From contig JAFYRT010000015.1 in assembly GCA_017546805.1 (NCBI GenBank), positions 1-62,267 of the forward strand: a DNA stretch of 62,267 nucleotides, written 5' to 3'. The notes under the pieces are model-generated. The model was not told where the DNA came from and searched no databases. It saw only the letters and a program-made list of their open reading frames with translations. This stretch comes from Muribaculaceae bacterium (lineage in GTDB: Bacteria; Bacteroidota; Bacteroidia; Bacteroidales; G3-4614). How positions within the stretch are numbered: the stretch's first letter is position 1; each line of letters opens with the position of its first letter. The position numbers and the translations under genes are program-made. Shown here piece by piece: positions 55,289-62,267 of the stretch.

Positions 55289-56638
55289 ATGATAGAACTA
55301 TCACCCGAATATCTAAAAGAGATAAAAGAGATAATAGAAGAGAAAAATATCGACAAGATTAAGGAACTATTAAAAGACCTTCACCCTGCCGATATAGCTG
55401 AGATATATCAAGAGTTAAGCCTCGAAGAAGCCGAGTTTATATACACACTTCTTAAACCCGAAATAGCGGCAGAGGTGTTGATGGAGTTGGAAGAAGACGA
55501 TCGTCAAAAACTTTTGAAGCACGTCTCAAACGAGGAGATTGCGCACCAGGTCATTGAACAGTTGGACACCGACGATGCCGTAGACCTTATTCGAGAGATG
55601 GACGAGGAGGACCAAGAGGAGATTCTTGCCCATATCGATGACGTAGAGCAAGCAGGAGACATCGTTGACCTATTGAAATACGACGAGGATACAGCCGGAG
55701 GATTAATGGGTACCGAGATGGTAATCGTTAATGAGAATTGGAGTATGCCCGAGTGTTTGAAAGAGATGCGTAAACAAGCCGAGGAGATGGACGAAATCTA
55801 CTATGTATATGTAGTAGACGACGACCACAAGCTAAAAGGCGTGTTCCCTTTGAAAAAGATAATCACACACCAATCGGTAGCCAAGATAAAACACGTAATG
55901 AAACGTGAACCCATATCATTGCATGCCGATACCCCAATTGATGAAGTAGCTCAAGCCTTCGAAAAGTATAACCTTGTGGCAATGCCCGTAATCGACAGTA
56001 TCGGACGCTTGGTAGGACGTATCACAGTCGATGACATCATGGACGAGGTGCGTGAGCAATCAGAACGTGAATACCAATTGGCATCAGGTATCTCGCAAGA
56101 CGTTGAAGTTGACGACAGCGTCTTCACTCAAACCAGAGCACGTTTGCCATGGCTGATAATAGGAATATTCGGAGGATTGTTAAACTCAATTATGCTTGGC
56201 TCATTCGAAGATGGCTTTGCCGTAAATCCCGCCATAGCACTATTCATTCCATTGATTGCAGGAACAGCAGGAAACGTAGGAGTACAGTCATCAGCAATCA
56301 TCGTACAAGGTTTGGCAAACGGATCGTTAGACCTCCGCAATGCAGGAACACAAATCATAAAAGAGTTGGGAGTGTCGTTAATCAATGCGAGCATAATAGC
56401 CCTGATAACCTTTGGCTTTAATATATTCATGGGAATACCCGGAAGTCTTACAGTTGCGGTAAGCTTGTCGCTATTTGTAGTGGTAATATTTGCCTCAATT
56501 TTTGGAACGTTGGTACCCATAACATTGGAACGACTAAAAGTTGACCCTGCCATTGCAACAGGGCCCTTTATCACAACAACCAACGACATTGTAGGATTGC
56601 TGATATATATGCTCTGTTGCACAATGATGATGGCATAG
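55289..56638 (+). CDS. mgtE: Magnesium transporter MgtE
   Basis: 449 residues from ATG 55289; a TTG six bases upstream opens the frame but is unlikely. N domain (~1-130; LLKDLHPADIAEIYQELS, DDRQKLLKHVSNEEIAHQV), a CBS pair (~135-255; GTEMVIVNENWSMPEC and MKREPISLHADTPIDEVA), a plug helix, and five TM helices with FGGLLNSIMLG, the conserved PLIAGTAGNVGVQSSAI and PFITTTNDIVGLL, which lines the Mg2+ pore. Conducts Mg2+ into the cell, gated by cytosolic Mg2+. It follows rsmA by 11 bp. Confidence 0.95.
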   Translation: MIELSPEYLKEIKEIIEEKNIDKIKELLKDLHPADIAEIYQELSLEEAEFIYTLLKPEIAAEVLMELEEDDRQKLLKHVSNEEIAHQVIEQLDTDDAVDLIREMDEEDQEEILAHIDDVEQAGDIVDLLKYDEDTAGGLMGTEMVIVNENWSMPECLKEMRKQAEEMDEIYYVYVVDDDHKLKGVFPLKKIITHQSVAKIKHVMKREPISLHADTPIDEVAQAFEKYNLVAMPVIDSIGRLVGRITVDDIMDEVREQSEREYQLASGISQDVEVDDSVFTQTRARLPWLIIGIFGGLLNSIMLGSFEDGFAVNPAIALFIPLIAGTAGNVGVQSSAIIVQGLANGSLDLRNAGTQIIKELGVSLINASIIALITFGFNIFMGIPGSLTVAVSLSLFVVVIFASIFGTLVPITLERLKVDPAIATGPFITTTNDIVGLLIYMLCCTMMMA

Positions 56639-56683
56639 ACAAAGATAAAACACATATTGCAAACCCTTTAAAAAAAGAGAATT

Positions 56684-57565
56684 ATGAAAAAGTTAAGAGT
56701 AATAATTGTATTGATGTTATTAGTGGTAGCATCGGTAGCTTATGCAGAACCATTAAGTCTGCAAAACTCAAAATCCAAGAATAATGAGTATAACAAGTTT
56801 TCATTCCGTATTCAAGCAGGAGTGAATCTCTCTAATACATCGGACGATGTATTTGATGAGACTCATACGTTGATAATAGACGATTTTGATGAATACATAA
56901 ACGTGGTACCTTCAGTGGGTTATAACGTAGGATTGAGATTAGACAAACAATTTAACAGATACTTTGCAATTCAAACAGGATTGGACTATACCTTTAAAGC
57001 AGTAGAAATCTTTACAGAGTATAAATTAGATTTCCCAAGCGGAGAATACATCTATTGTAAAGATGAAGAAAAATATTCATTCCACTATCTTCAAATACCA
57101 TTGATGGTAGGAGCTAGATGCGACTTTGATTGTAACGTTCCCGTACAACTACAATTCAATACAGGACCATACATTGCTGTTGCATTGGCAGGAAAGCATA
57201 AAGTAGATGCCTATTTCGAAGAAAAAATCGCGGATGGTTACAATCCCACAACAGGAAGATATACATATACAACAACTAATGCGTCAGAAAAATATTCTCA
57301 AAATGCATTCGGGGATATAAACGACAACGAAAAAGCAGAGAGAATCGAAGATGAAGTATTGGGACTAAAAAGATTTGATATAGGTTGGAGATTTGACGTA
57401 GGAGTGGATATAAACAAATTTTATATAGGAGTAGCTTACGATTTAGGATTCTTTGATATCCAAAACGAGCAAGTAAAGAAAGAATATAAAAAGATCTATG
57501 GTGCAGGAAATTATGAACCATTCACAACAAGTAGCGCTTCATTTAACGTAGGTTACAGATTCTAA
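56684..57565 (+). CDS. Outer-membrane β-barrel protein (PorT-like)
   Basis: 293 residues: a signal peptide (VIIVLMLLVVASVAYAE), then an eight-to-ten-stranded barrel rich in amphipathic strands: FSFRIQAGVNLSN, YNVGLRLDKQFNRYFAIQTG, FHYLQIPLMVGARCDF and the closing SFNVGYRF with terminal F. The form is that of Bacteroidetes outer membrane beta-barrel (OMP_b-brl_2/PorT-like) proteins. The exact role is not known. It is 45 bp after mgtE. Confidence 0.85.
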   Translation: MKKLRVIIVLMLLVVASVAYAEPLSLQNSKSKNNEYNKFSFRIQAGVNLSNTSDDVFDETHTLIIDDFDEYINVVPSVGYNVGLRLDKQFNRYFAIQTGLDYTFKAVEIFTEYKLDFPSGEYIYCKDEEKYSFHYLQIPLMVGARCDFDCNVPVQLQFNTGPYIAVALAGKHKVDAYFEEKIADGYNPTTGRYTYTTTNASEKYSQNAFGDINDNEKAERIEDEVLGLKRFDIGWRFDVGVDINKFYIGVAYDLGFFDIQNEQVKKEYKKIYGAGNYEPFTTSSASFNVGYRF

Positions 57566-57591
57566 TAAAACATATCATCAAAAACATAAAT

Positions 57592-57630
57592 GGAGGCTGT
57601 GTCAAAATGCAAATTTTGATATCAGCCTCT
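57592..57630 (+). terminator. Hairpin after the OMP gene
   Basis: GAGGCTG (57593-57599)/CAGCCTC (57623-57629) and TCAAAAT (57602-57608)/ATTTTGA (57613-57619) stack into one hairpin with a GCAA loop. There is no long T-run. The GGCTGTGTCAAAA end resembles some IS termini, so it may be an element end instead. Confidence 0.55.
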
Positions 57631-57635
57631 TAAGA

Positions 57636-57740
57636 TTTGTAAGAATTGATAAAATACAAGGCGTTTAAATTTAGGGCGAAAGGAGTGTACTTATGTACAT
57701 GACTGAGCCCTAATATTGAAAACAACACAGTAGTTTGTCA
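57636..57740 (-). repeat. Dispersed non-coding repeat E2
   Basis: Reverse complement of this stretch matches E1 at 42088-42190, with CTCAGTCATGTAC, then GTACACTCCTTTCG and GCCTTGTATTTTAT aligned. It may extend to 57757. Confidence 0.6.
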
Positions 57741-57988
57741 ATTATGACACATCGCCTTGTTTCTATAATTTTTGTAAAAAATATTTCACTGTAAATCAAT
57801 CTTTTAATTTTCGAAATAAAATAGAATGTTGTACTATTAAAAAAAAATGTTCAATTTTGTATAAATAAAGTTCTAATATTAAAGTATATAAGAAAAATAG
57901 CAAACAAAGAGTATACAAGAAAATAAAACAATATAAAAACACTAAAATAACTATTTGTTAAATAAAGCATTAGCTAACTATTCGGTAT

Positions 57989-58137
57989 CATCCTAAAACC
58001 TGAGAAATTTTAGAAAAAACAATACCTCGAATAAGTCGGTAAAATGCTCACGTATCTATACGTGGGCTTGGCTTATCCGGTATTGTGGGCAATCTCAGGG
58101 CCTAAGGATGTGGATAATGTCAAGTCCACATTTTTTT
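57989..58137 (+). ncRNA. Structured RNA, copy C, with its own terminator
   Basis: Helices: 57989-57994/58105-58110 and CCTGAGA 57999-58005/58093-58099; 58019-58026/58079-58086 (8 bp, ACAATACC type) and 58031-58035/58072-58076; and an apical hairpin GCTCACGTA (58046-58054), loop TCTA, with TACGTGGGC (58059-58067). The nine bases AAAATGCTC and the TACGTGGGCTT arm are shared with copy A. A terminator follows: TGTGGA (58109-58114)/TCCACA (58125-58130) and T7, sharing GTGGA/TCCAC with copy B. It overlaps the base of the first helix, so the two may be alternatives. It ends 54 nt before the next ATG. Confidence 0.68.
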
Positions 58138-58190
58138 GTCCTAAGTAACCCATAATAGAGTAGGAGAGTCAATGCAAAAACACGTAAGAT

Positions 58191-58403
58191 ATGGAGCAAA
58201 TACACATTGGCTCAATAATTCGTTGCGAGTTACGCAAACAGAATAGGAGTAATCGCTGGTTGGCAGATCAAATTGGGGTGATACCACGCACCATAAACAA
58301 AATATTCTTGAAGCAAGATATGGATACGACACAACTCTTTCGTATCTCGAAAGCGATGCAAGTTGATTTCTTTTCATATTACTCAAAAGAGTTAAAAAAA
58401 TAA
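58191..58403 (+). CDS. XRE-family helix-turn-helix protein
   Basis: 70 residues: a DNA-binding HTH (~18-48; RSNRWLADQIGVIPRTINKIF) with the closing LFRISKAMQVDFFSYYSKEL, as in small Bacteroidetes XRE proteins. It has no C-terminal sensor domain. It may regulate the next genes: the perfect 38-bp palindrome 24 bp downstream is a candidate operator. ATG at 58191. Confidence 0.8.
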   Translation: MEQIHIGSIIRCELRKQNRSNRWLADQIGVIPRTINKIFLKQDMDTTQLFRISKAMQVDFFSYYSKELKK

Positions 58404-58426
58404 TCTCTTTTTATCCTAAACAACCA

Positions 58427-58464
58427 TATAGTCCAAAATGGGCAATTGCCCATTTTGGACTATA
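58427..58464. promoter_or_regulatory. Perfect 38-bp palindrome, candidate operator
   Basis: TATAGTCCAAAATGGGCAA followed by its exact complement, with no unpaired centre. It lies between the HTH gene and the nuclease-like gene. No T-run follows, so it is not a good terminator. It could be a binding site for the HTH protein or a recombination site. Confidence 0.55.
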
Positions 58465-58539
58465 ATGATTCTTGTACTATATATTATCTTACATATAATT
58501 TTGAAAATATTAATATTACGTAAATTTATTTTGTGAAAT

Positions 58540-59172
58540 ATGAAAAATAAAATCAAAGAAGTATTGGAAAACTTAAAATTGAAACGTAAAGCATTCTGTT
58601 CAGAAGCAGATTTTCAGTTTGAGTTTGCCTGGGAATTACAAAAAAAATTACCTAAAGCAAAAATCAGATTAGAACGTCCAATATTAATAAATAAAGTTTA
58701 TTATATAGATATTTGGCTAATATATGAAAATAAATATTACCCTATTGAATTAAAGTATAAAACGAGGTTGTCAACTATTATAGATAATGGAGAGGAGATA
58801 GAGTTGGCTAATCATGCGGCAGTAGATTTAGGTTGTTATGCCTATATAAAAGATATTGTTCGTATTGAAGAAATTAAAAACAACATGGGCGAGGAAAAAT
58901 TTGGTGGAGGATTTGCAATAATGCTTACAAATGAACCATTATATTATAGGGATACAAAAAGAAATTCATCATATCAGCAATTTAAAATCTTTGAAAATAG
59001 GGAGATAACGGGTAACCTTTCATGGGGCAAAACACAAACAGGAAATGAATTTGCATTGAAGAAGAAGTTTCCACCTTTAAATCTTAAAGATAAATATAAA
59101 ATATCATGGTTCGACTATTCTATTGTTAATAACAGTCCAAATTTCAAATATACAATAACACACATAAAATAA
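58540..59172 (+). CDS. PD-(D/E)XK-like nuclease-fold protein
   Basis: 210 residues. The N-terminal ~75 residues match the PD-(D/E)XK pattern: a helix with acidic residues (EADFQFEFAWELQKK), then IDIWLIYENKYYPIELKYK, which gives D57 and E70-x-K72. Restriction-like endonucleases of this type are common in defence and mobile genes. The rest is unrecognised. The gene is AT-rich and its stop lies 2 bp before the large lipoprotein gene, so they are translated together. I infer nuclease function only from the motif; an accessory role for the adhesin is possible. Confidence 0.6.
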   Translation: MKNKIKEVLENLKLKRKAFCSEADFQFEFAWELQKKLPKAKIRLERPILINKVYYIDIWLIYENKYYPIELKYKTRLSTIIDNGEEIELANHAAVDLGCYAYIKDIVRIEEIKNNMGEEKFGGGFAIMLTNEPLYYRDTKRNSSYQQFKIFENREITGNLSWGKTQTGNEFALKKKFPPLNLKDKYKISWFDYSIVNNSPNFKYTITHIK

Positions 59173-59174
59173 TT

Positions 59175-61601
59175 ATGAAACACAAACACTTATTAAAAAG
59201 CATACTGTCAGTAATGCTGATAACATTAACTACAGTAATATCAATATTTATAACCTCATGTGCCGAGGAGGAAGAAAACAAATCAAATACAACCCCATCT
59301 GTGTGCAAAGTCTCAGTAATTAGCGGAGAGGGCGGAACAGCAAAAACATCTGAAACAGAATTAATACCCGGTTGGGAGGTAACCATAACCGCAACACCCG
59401 AAGAGACCTACCGTTTTGTAAACTGGACAGTAGGCGGGAAAGAGGTATCAAAAGAAAACCCATATACAATAGCGATAAACCAAAATACACAATTTAAAGC
59501 CAATTTTGAGAAAGATAACTACACCCTCAAAGTAACCGCGGGCGAGGGAGGTGTTGTAAAAGCATCACAAGAGGGCATTGTGTTAAACGGAACAAAAGTC
59601 ACTCTTACTGCTACTCCAAAAGAAGGCTATGGTTTTGTAAATTGGACAGTAAACGGAGAAGAGGTATCAAAAGAAAACCCCTACACAGTAACAATAACAA
59701 ACGACATAGAGTATGTCGCCAACTTCATAACCCATAAAGTAACCGTAATAGCAGGTGAAGGCGGTACAGCCGAAACATCAAAAACACAAGCAGGACATAA
59801 CGAACAAGTAACCCTTACAGCCACTCCCAATGATGGCTACAGCTTTGTCAATTGGACAGTAAACGGAGAAGAAGTATCAAAAGAAAACCCCTACACAGTA
59901 ACCGTAACAAAAGATGTAGAGTATATTGCTAACTTCATAACCCATAAAGTAACTGTAATAGCAGGTGAAGGTGGTACAGCCACAGTCTCAAAAACACAAG
60001 CAGGACATAATGAACAAGTCACTCTTACTGCTACTCCCAACGAAGGCTATAGTTTTGTAAATTGGACAGTAAACGGCGAGGAGGTATCTACATCTGCAAC
60101 ATACACAGTAACCGTAACAAAAGATGTAGAGTATGTCGCTAATTTTATCAGTTATAAAGTAACAGTATTGTCAGGCGAAGGTGGAACAGCCACAGCAAAT
60201 AAAACACAAGTAGGATATAACGGGCAAGTCACCCTCACTGCCACACCCAACGACGGTTATGGTTTTGTTAATTGGACAGTCAACGGAGAGGAAGTATCAA
60301 CCGCGAACCCATATACAGCGACAATAACAGCAAATACAGAGTTTAAAGCCAACTTTATCAGTTATAAAGTATCTGTAATAACAGGTGAGGGCGGAACGGC
60401 TACGGCAAATAAAACACAAGTATCCCCTAACGGACAAGTAACCCTCACCGCCATGCCAAAAGAAGGCTATAGCTTTGTCAATTGGATAGTGGACGGAGTT
60501 GAGGTTTCAAGACAAGCAACATACACCGCAACAATAACAGCAGATACAGAATTTAAAGCCAATTTTATCAGTTATAAAGTAACAGTATTGTCAGGCGAAG
60601 GCGGAACTGCTACAGCAAATAAAGCACAAGTAGGCTATAACGAACAAGTGACCCTCACCGCTACCCCTAACGATGGCTATAGCTTTGTCAATTGGACAGT
60701 AAACGGCGAGGAAGTATCAACATCTGCAACATATACCGCAACAATAACAGCAGATACAGAATTTAAAGCCAACTTTATTAGTTATAAAGTAACCGTAGTA
60801 TCAGGCGAAGGCGGAACCGCCAAAGTGGATAAAACGCAATTAGCACATAACGGACAAGTAACCCTCACCGCCACACCTGAAGAAGATTACTTCTTTGTCA
60901 ATTGGACAGTAAACGGAGAGGAGATATCAACATCTGCAACATATACCGCAACAATAACAGCAGATACAGAATTTAAAGCTAATTTTAGAGAAACATATAA
61001 ACCTACAGGATTAGAAAATGGAAAAGGTTTTGTAGAACTCGGTTTGCCAAGTGGACTAAAATGGGCAACATGCAATGTGGGAGCAACCACACCCGAAGGT
61101 TACGGCGATTACTTTGCTTGGGGCGAGACAGAACCAAAAGACTACTACGATTGGAGCACCTACAAATATTGTAATGGTTCTTCATCAACAATGACCAAAT
61201 ACTATACAAAATCAAGTTATGGCACAGTAGATAATAAAACCACCCTTGAACTCGCGGACGATGCCGCGCATGTAAATTGGGGAGGTAATTGGCGAATGCC
61301 AACAATTGAAGAACAAAAAGAGTTATTGAATAATTGCACTTGGACATGGACAACACAAAACGGAGTAAACGGGTGTAAAGTAACAAGTAAAAGGAACGGT
61401 AACTCCATTTTTCTTCCTGCTGCGGGCTATCGCTACGGCGACAATCTCGACAGTGCGGGCAGTTACGGCTACTACTGGTCGGGTTCGCTCGGCACGTACT
61501 ACAGCGACTACGCTTACCTCGTGTACTTCAGTTCGGACAGCGTAGGTTGGGAGTCCTACGACCGTTGCAGCGGGCAGTCTGTCCGCGCAGTATGCGAGTA
61601 G
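59175..61601 (+). CDS. Surface lipoprotein with eight InlB-type repeats and a DGR-type variable domain
   Basis: 808 residues. A lipoprotein signal (ISIFITSC, lipidation cysteine ~29, followed by acidic AEEEE) is typical of surface-exposed Bacteroidetes lipoproteins. Eight ~68-residue repeats (~43-615) carry the motif GEGGTA...TLTATP..GY.FVNWTVNGEEVS, as in divergent InlB/Listeria-Bacteroides repeats; they likely form a stalk. The final domain (from GKGFVELGLPSGLKWATCNV, ~615) is FISUMP-like, shared with the protein ending at 6645, and its last ~65 codons are GC-rich and hypervariable, ending SVRAVCE. The layout is of a variable-tip adhesin diversified by a retroelement in trans. The next upstream gene, a PD-(D/E)XK-like protein, is 2 bp away. 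Confidence 0.85.
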   Translation: MKHKHLLKSILSVMLITLTTVISIFITSCAEEEENKSNTTPSVCKVSVISGEGGTAKTSETELIPGWEVTITATPEETYRFVNWTVGGKEVSKENPYTIAINQNTQFKANFEKDNYTLKVTAGEGGVVKASQEGIVLNGTKVTLTATPKEGYGFVNWTVNGEEVSKENPYTVTITNDIEYVANFITHKVTVIAGEGGTAETSKTQAGHNEQVTLTATPNDGYSFVNWTVNGEEVSKENPYTVTVTKDVEYIANFITHKVTVIAGEGGTATVSKTQAGHNEQVTLTATPNEGYSFVNWTVNGEEVSTSATYTVTVTKDVEYVANFISYKVTVLSGEGGTATANKTQVGYNGQVTLTATPNDGYGFVNWTVNGEEVSTANPYTATITANTEFKANFISYKVSVITGEGGTATANKTQVSPNGQVTLTAMPKEGYSFVNWIVDGVEVSRQATYTATITADTEFKANFISYKVTVLSGEGGTATANKAQVGYNEQVTLTATPNDGYSFVNWTVNGEEVSTSATYTATITADTEFKANFISYKVTVVSGEGGTAKVDKTQLAHNGQVTLTATPEEDYFFVNWTVNGEEISTSATYTATITADTEFKANFRETYKPTGLENGKGFVELGLPSGLKWATCNVGATTPEGYGDYFAWGETEPKDYYDWSTYKYCNGSSSTMTKYYTKSSYGTVDNKTTLELADDAAHVNWGGNWRMPTIEEQKELLNNCTWTWTTQNGVNGCKVTSKRNGNSIFLPAAGYRYGDNLDSAGSYGYYWSGSLGTYYSDYAYLVYFSSDSVGWESYDRCSGQSVRAVCE
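59300..60990 (+). repeat. Tandem ~204-bp repeats (x8) in the lipoprotein gene
   Basis: Eight copies, with long near-identical stretches between copies (for example around 60151 and 60571). Copy number could change by slipped recombination. Confidence 0.8.
61413..61601 (+). repeat. Putative DGR variable repeat, copy 2
   Basis: In-frame with the lipoprotein. It begins CTTCCTGCTGCGGGC and ends TCTGTCCGCGCAGT. Compare copy 1 at 6452-6645. Confidence 0.65.
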
Positions 61602-61651
61602 TGTGCTTCGCTACAATTAGAAATTAGGAATGAGGAATTATGCGGGTAAGT

Positions 61652-61800
61652 GAGAGCAAAACAAGTTTACTTGAATTTTGCCGAACGTGAGCATAATCAA
61701 GAAACGCATGTTTCTTAATTAGAGATTAAGAGAGAGCAAAACAAGTTTACTTGAATTTTGCCGAACGTGAGCATAATCAAGAAACGTATGTTTCTTAATT
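61652..61800. repeat. Two tandem 69-bp repeats
   Basis: 61652-61720 and 61732-61800 differ by a single base (CGCATG against CGTATG) and are separated by 11 nt. They are inverted members of the family that follows the genes ending at 5663, 6645 and 38816. Confidence 0.8.
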
Positions 61801-61816
61801 GCAGATTTGTTAGAAT

Positions 61817-61849
61817 AACTGCCATAGGTTCTGTGAGCCTATGGCAGTT
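61817..61849. terminator. Strong hairpin, likely terminator
   Basis: AACTGCCATAGG (61817-61828) pairs perfectly with CCTATGGCAGTT (61838-61849). It lies ~215 bp after the lipoprotein stop. No strong T-run follows. Confidence 0.6.
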
Positions 61850-62267
61850 GTATGTAGGGACGTGGCATCGCTACGTCCGCCAAGAATGGGGTTAAATATG
61901 GGTATGTAATGGACTGCTTGCAACCCTGTCTTTCAGACATATTTATTCCATCTGCTGAAGTAGCATAAAAATAGTAAACAACATTTTCTTTTTATTGGTG
62001 TCTGGTAAAAATTTTTACAACAAATATATTTGATTTACAATTAATACATTAAAAATGTTCTTATAAAGTAGGGGTTGTACTATTATTAGAAATCTATATG
62101 ATAGACACATTAGTCAGAACTTATAAATTTTTATAAACTTTTTGACCGCAAAAAGTTACAAAAACTCTCGCACCTGATATAAAACAGTCATTCAAATTTT
62201 TGTTCGGGAGTTCTTCGAACATCCCTCAGTCAATTTTCATTTGCCGTTACAGCTATTCCCTCGTTTG

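Larger units (their letters stand above)
57566..58190. other. 625-bp intergenic region with hairpin, dispersed repeat and RNA C
   Basis: In order: a hairpin at the end of the OMP gene (57592-57630), the dispersed repeat E2 (57636-57740), an AT-rich stretch (57770-57985) with no recognised feature, and structured RNA C (57989-58137). No gene is seen. Confidence 0.65.
61602..62267. other. Intergenic end of the window
   Basis: An AATTAGAAATTAGG repeat (61615-61641), two tandem 69-bp repeats (61652-61720 and 61732-61800), a terminator-like hairpin (61817-61849) and GGACGTGGCATCGCTACGTCC (61859-61879, small hairpin). The remainder is AT-rich and has no gene I can support. No DGR template repeat or reverse transcriptase is seen. 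Confidence 0.6.

Noticed and set aside
58173-58250. ATG at 58173 upstream of the HTH gene as its start
   Set aside because: It is in another frame from the HTH protein; the ATG at 58191 gives the expected N-terminus.
61652-61800. CRISPR array
   Set aside because: Only two 69-bp copies with an 11-nt spacer; no cas gene and no regular spacer series.
61817-61849. tRNA-like hairpin
   Set aside because: A single 12-bp stem with no cloverleaf arms; it fits a terminator-type hairpin.

Overview
The window reads as a chromosomal segment of an uncultured, probably gut-associated member of the Bacteroidales. The evidence is AT-rich DNA, promoters of the TAnnTTTG (-7) type, type IX secretion (T9SS) C-terminal sorting domains, an LpxC-FabZ fusion, serine palmitoyltransferase (sphingolipid synthesis), a TonB-dependent receptor, AsnA, DUF4301 and the carboxyspermidine decarboxylase NspC. 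I cannot name a genus.

Layout. 1-4.7 kb: an intergenic hairpin element, Fe/Mn superoxide dismutase, a UvrD/PcrA helicase and NspC. 4.7-7 kb: an accessory patch with a promoter, a long rod-shaped structured RNA (copy A), a small T9SS-tailed surface protein and a FISUMP-like exported protein whose last ~65 codons are abruptly GC-rich and look like the variable region of a diversity-generating retroelement (DGR). 7-22 kb: housekeeping genes (recA, a lipoprotein, DUF4301, a RelA-type ppGpp synthetase, a phosphoesterase, a Na/Pi symporter, ndk, and the lipid A cluster lpxD-lpxC/fabZ-lpxA). 22-32 kb: two paralogous 1000-residue Asp-box proteins with T9SS tails, a heme-receptor-like TonB-dependent receptor, and spt. 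32-42 kb: ttcA, a TPR/PD40 protein, asnA, a NamZ-type muramidase, an Hsp20, a glycosyltransferase, a CpsB-type phosphatase and rpmE2. 42-45.3 kb: an apparent inserted cassette with structured RNA copy B and a DUF262/DUF1524/DUF4357 (GmrSD-like) nuclease, flanked by an imperfect 28-bp direct repeat that overlaps the 3' end of clpB. 45-57.6 kb: clpB, tgt, an LptF/G permease, a glycosyltransferase, pepD, a flippase-like protein, rsmA, mgtE and an outer-membrane barrel. 57.6-62.3 kb: a second accessory patch with a dispersed repeat, structured RNA copy C, an XRE regulator, a perfect 38-bp palindrome, a PD-(D/E)XK-like protein and an 808-residue lipoprotein built of eight InlB-type repeats capped by a second DGR-like variable domain.

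Two things stand out. First, both FISUMP-like proteins carry the same GC-rich, hypervariable C-terminus. Most codon differences in its first half change positions 1 and 2 and keep the third base, as expected of adenine-directed mutagenic retrohoming. No reverse transcriptase or template repeat is present here, so the retroelement would have to act in trans. Second, three structured RNAs (A ~4.9-5.1 kb, B ~42.46-42.61 kb, C ~57.99-58.14 kb) share one architecture: stacked helices, an apical CACGT/ACGTG hairpin with a 4-nt loop, and a terminal T-run. Each ends 40-60 nt before the start codon of an unrelated accessory gene. Copies A and C precede the two DGR-like target loci, and copies B and C precede putative nucleases. 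Intergenic DNA is also rich in dispersed short repeat families placed directly after stop codons.

Everything was read by eye from the sequence. Family names rest on recognised motifs, not on database searches.
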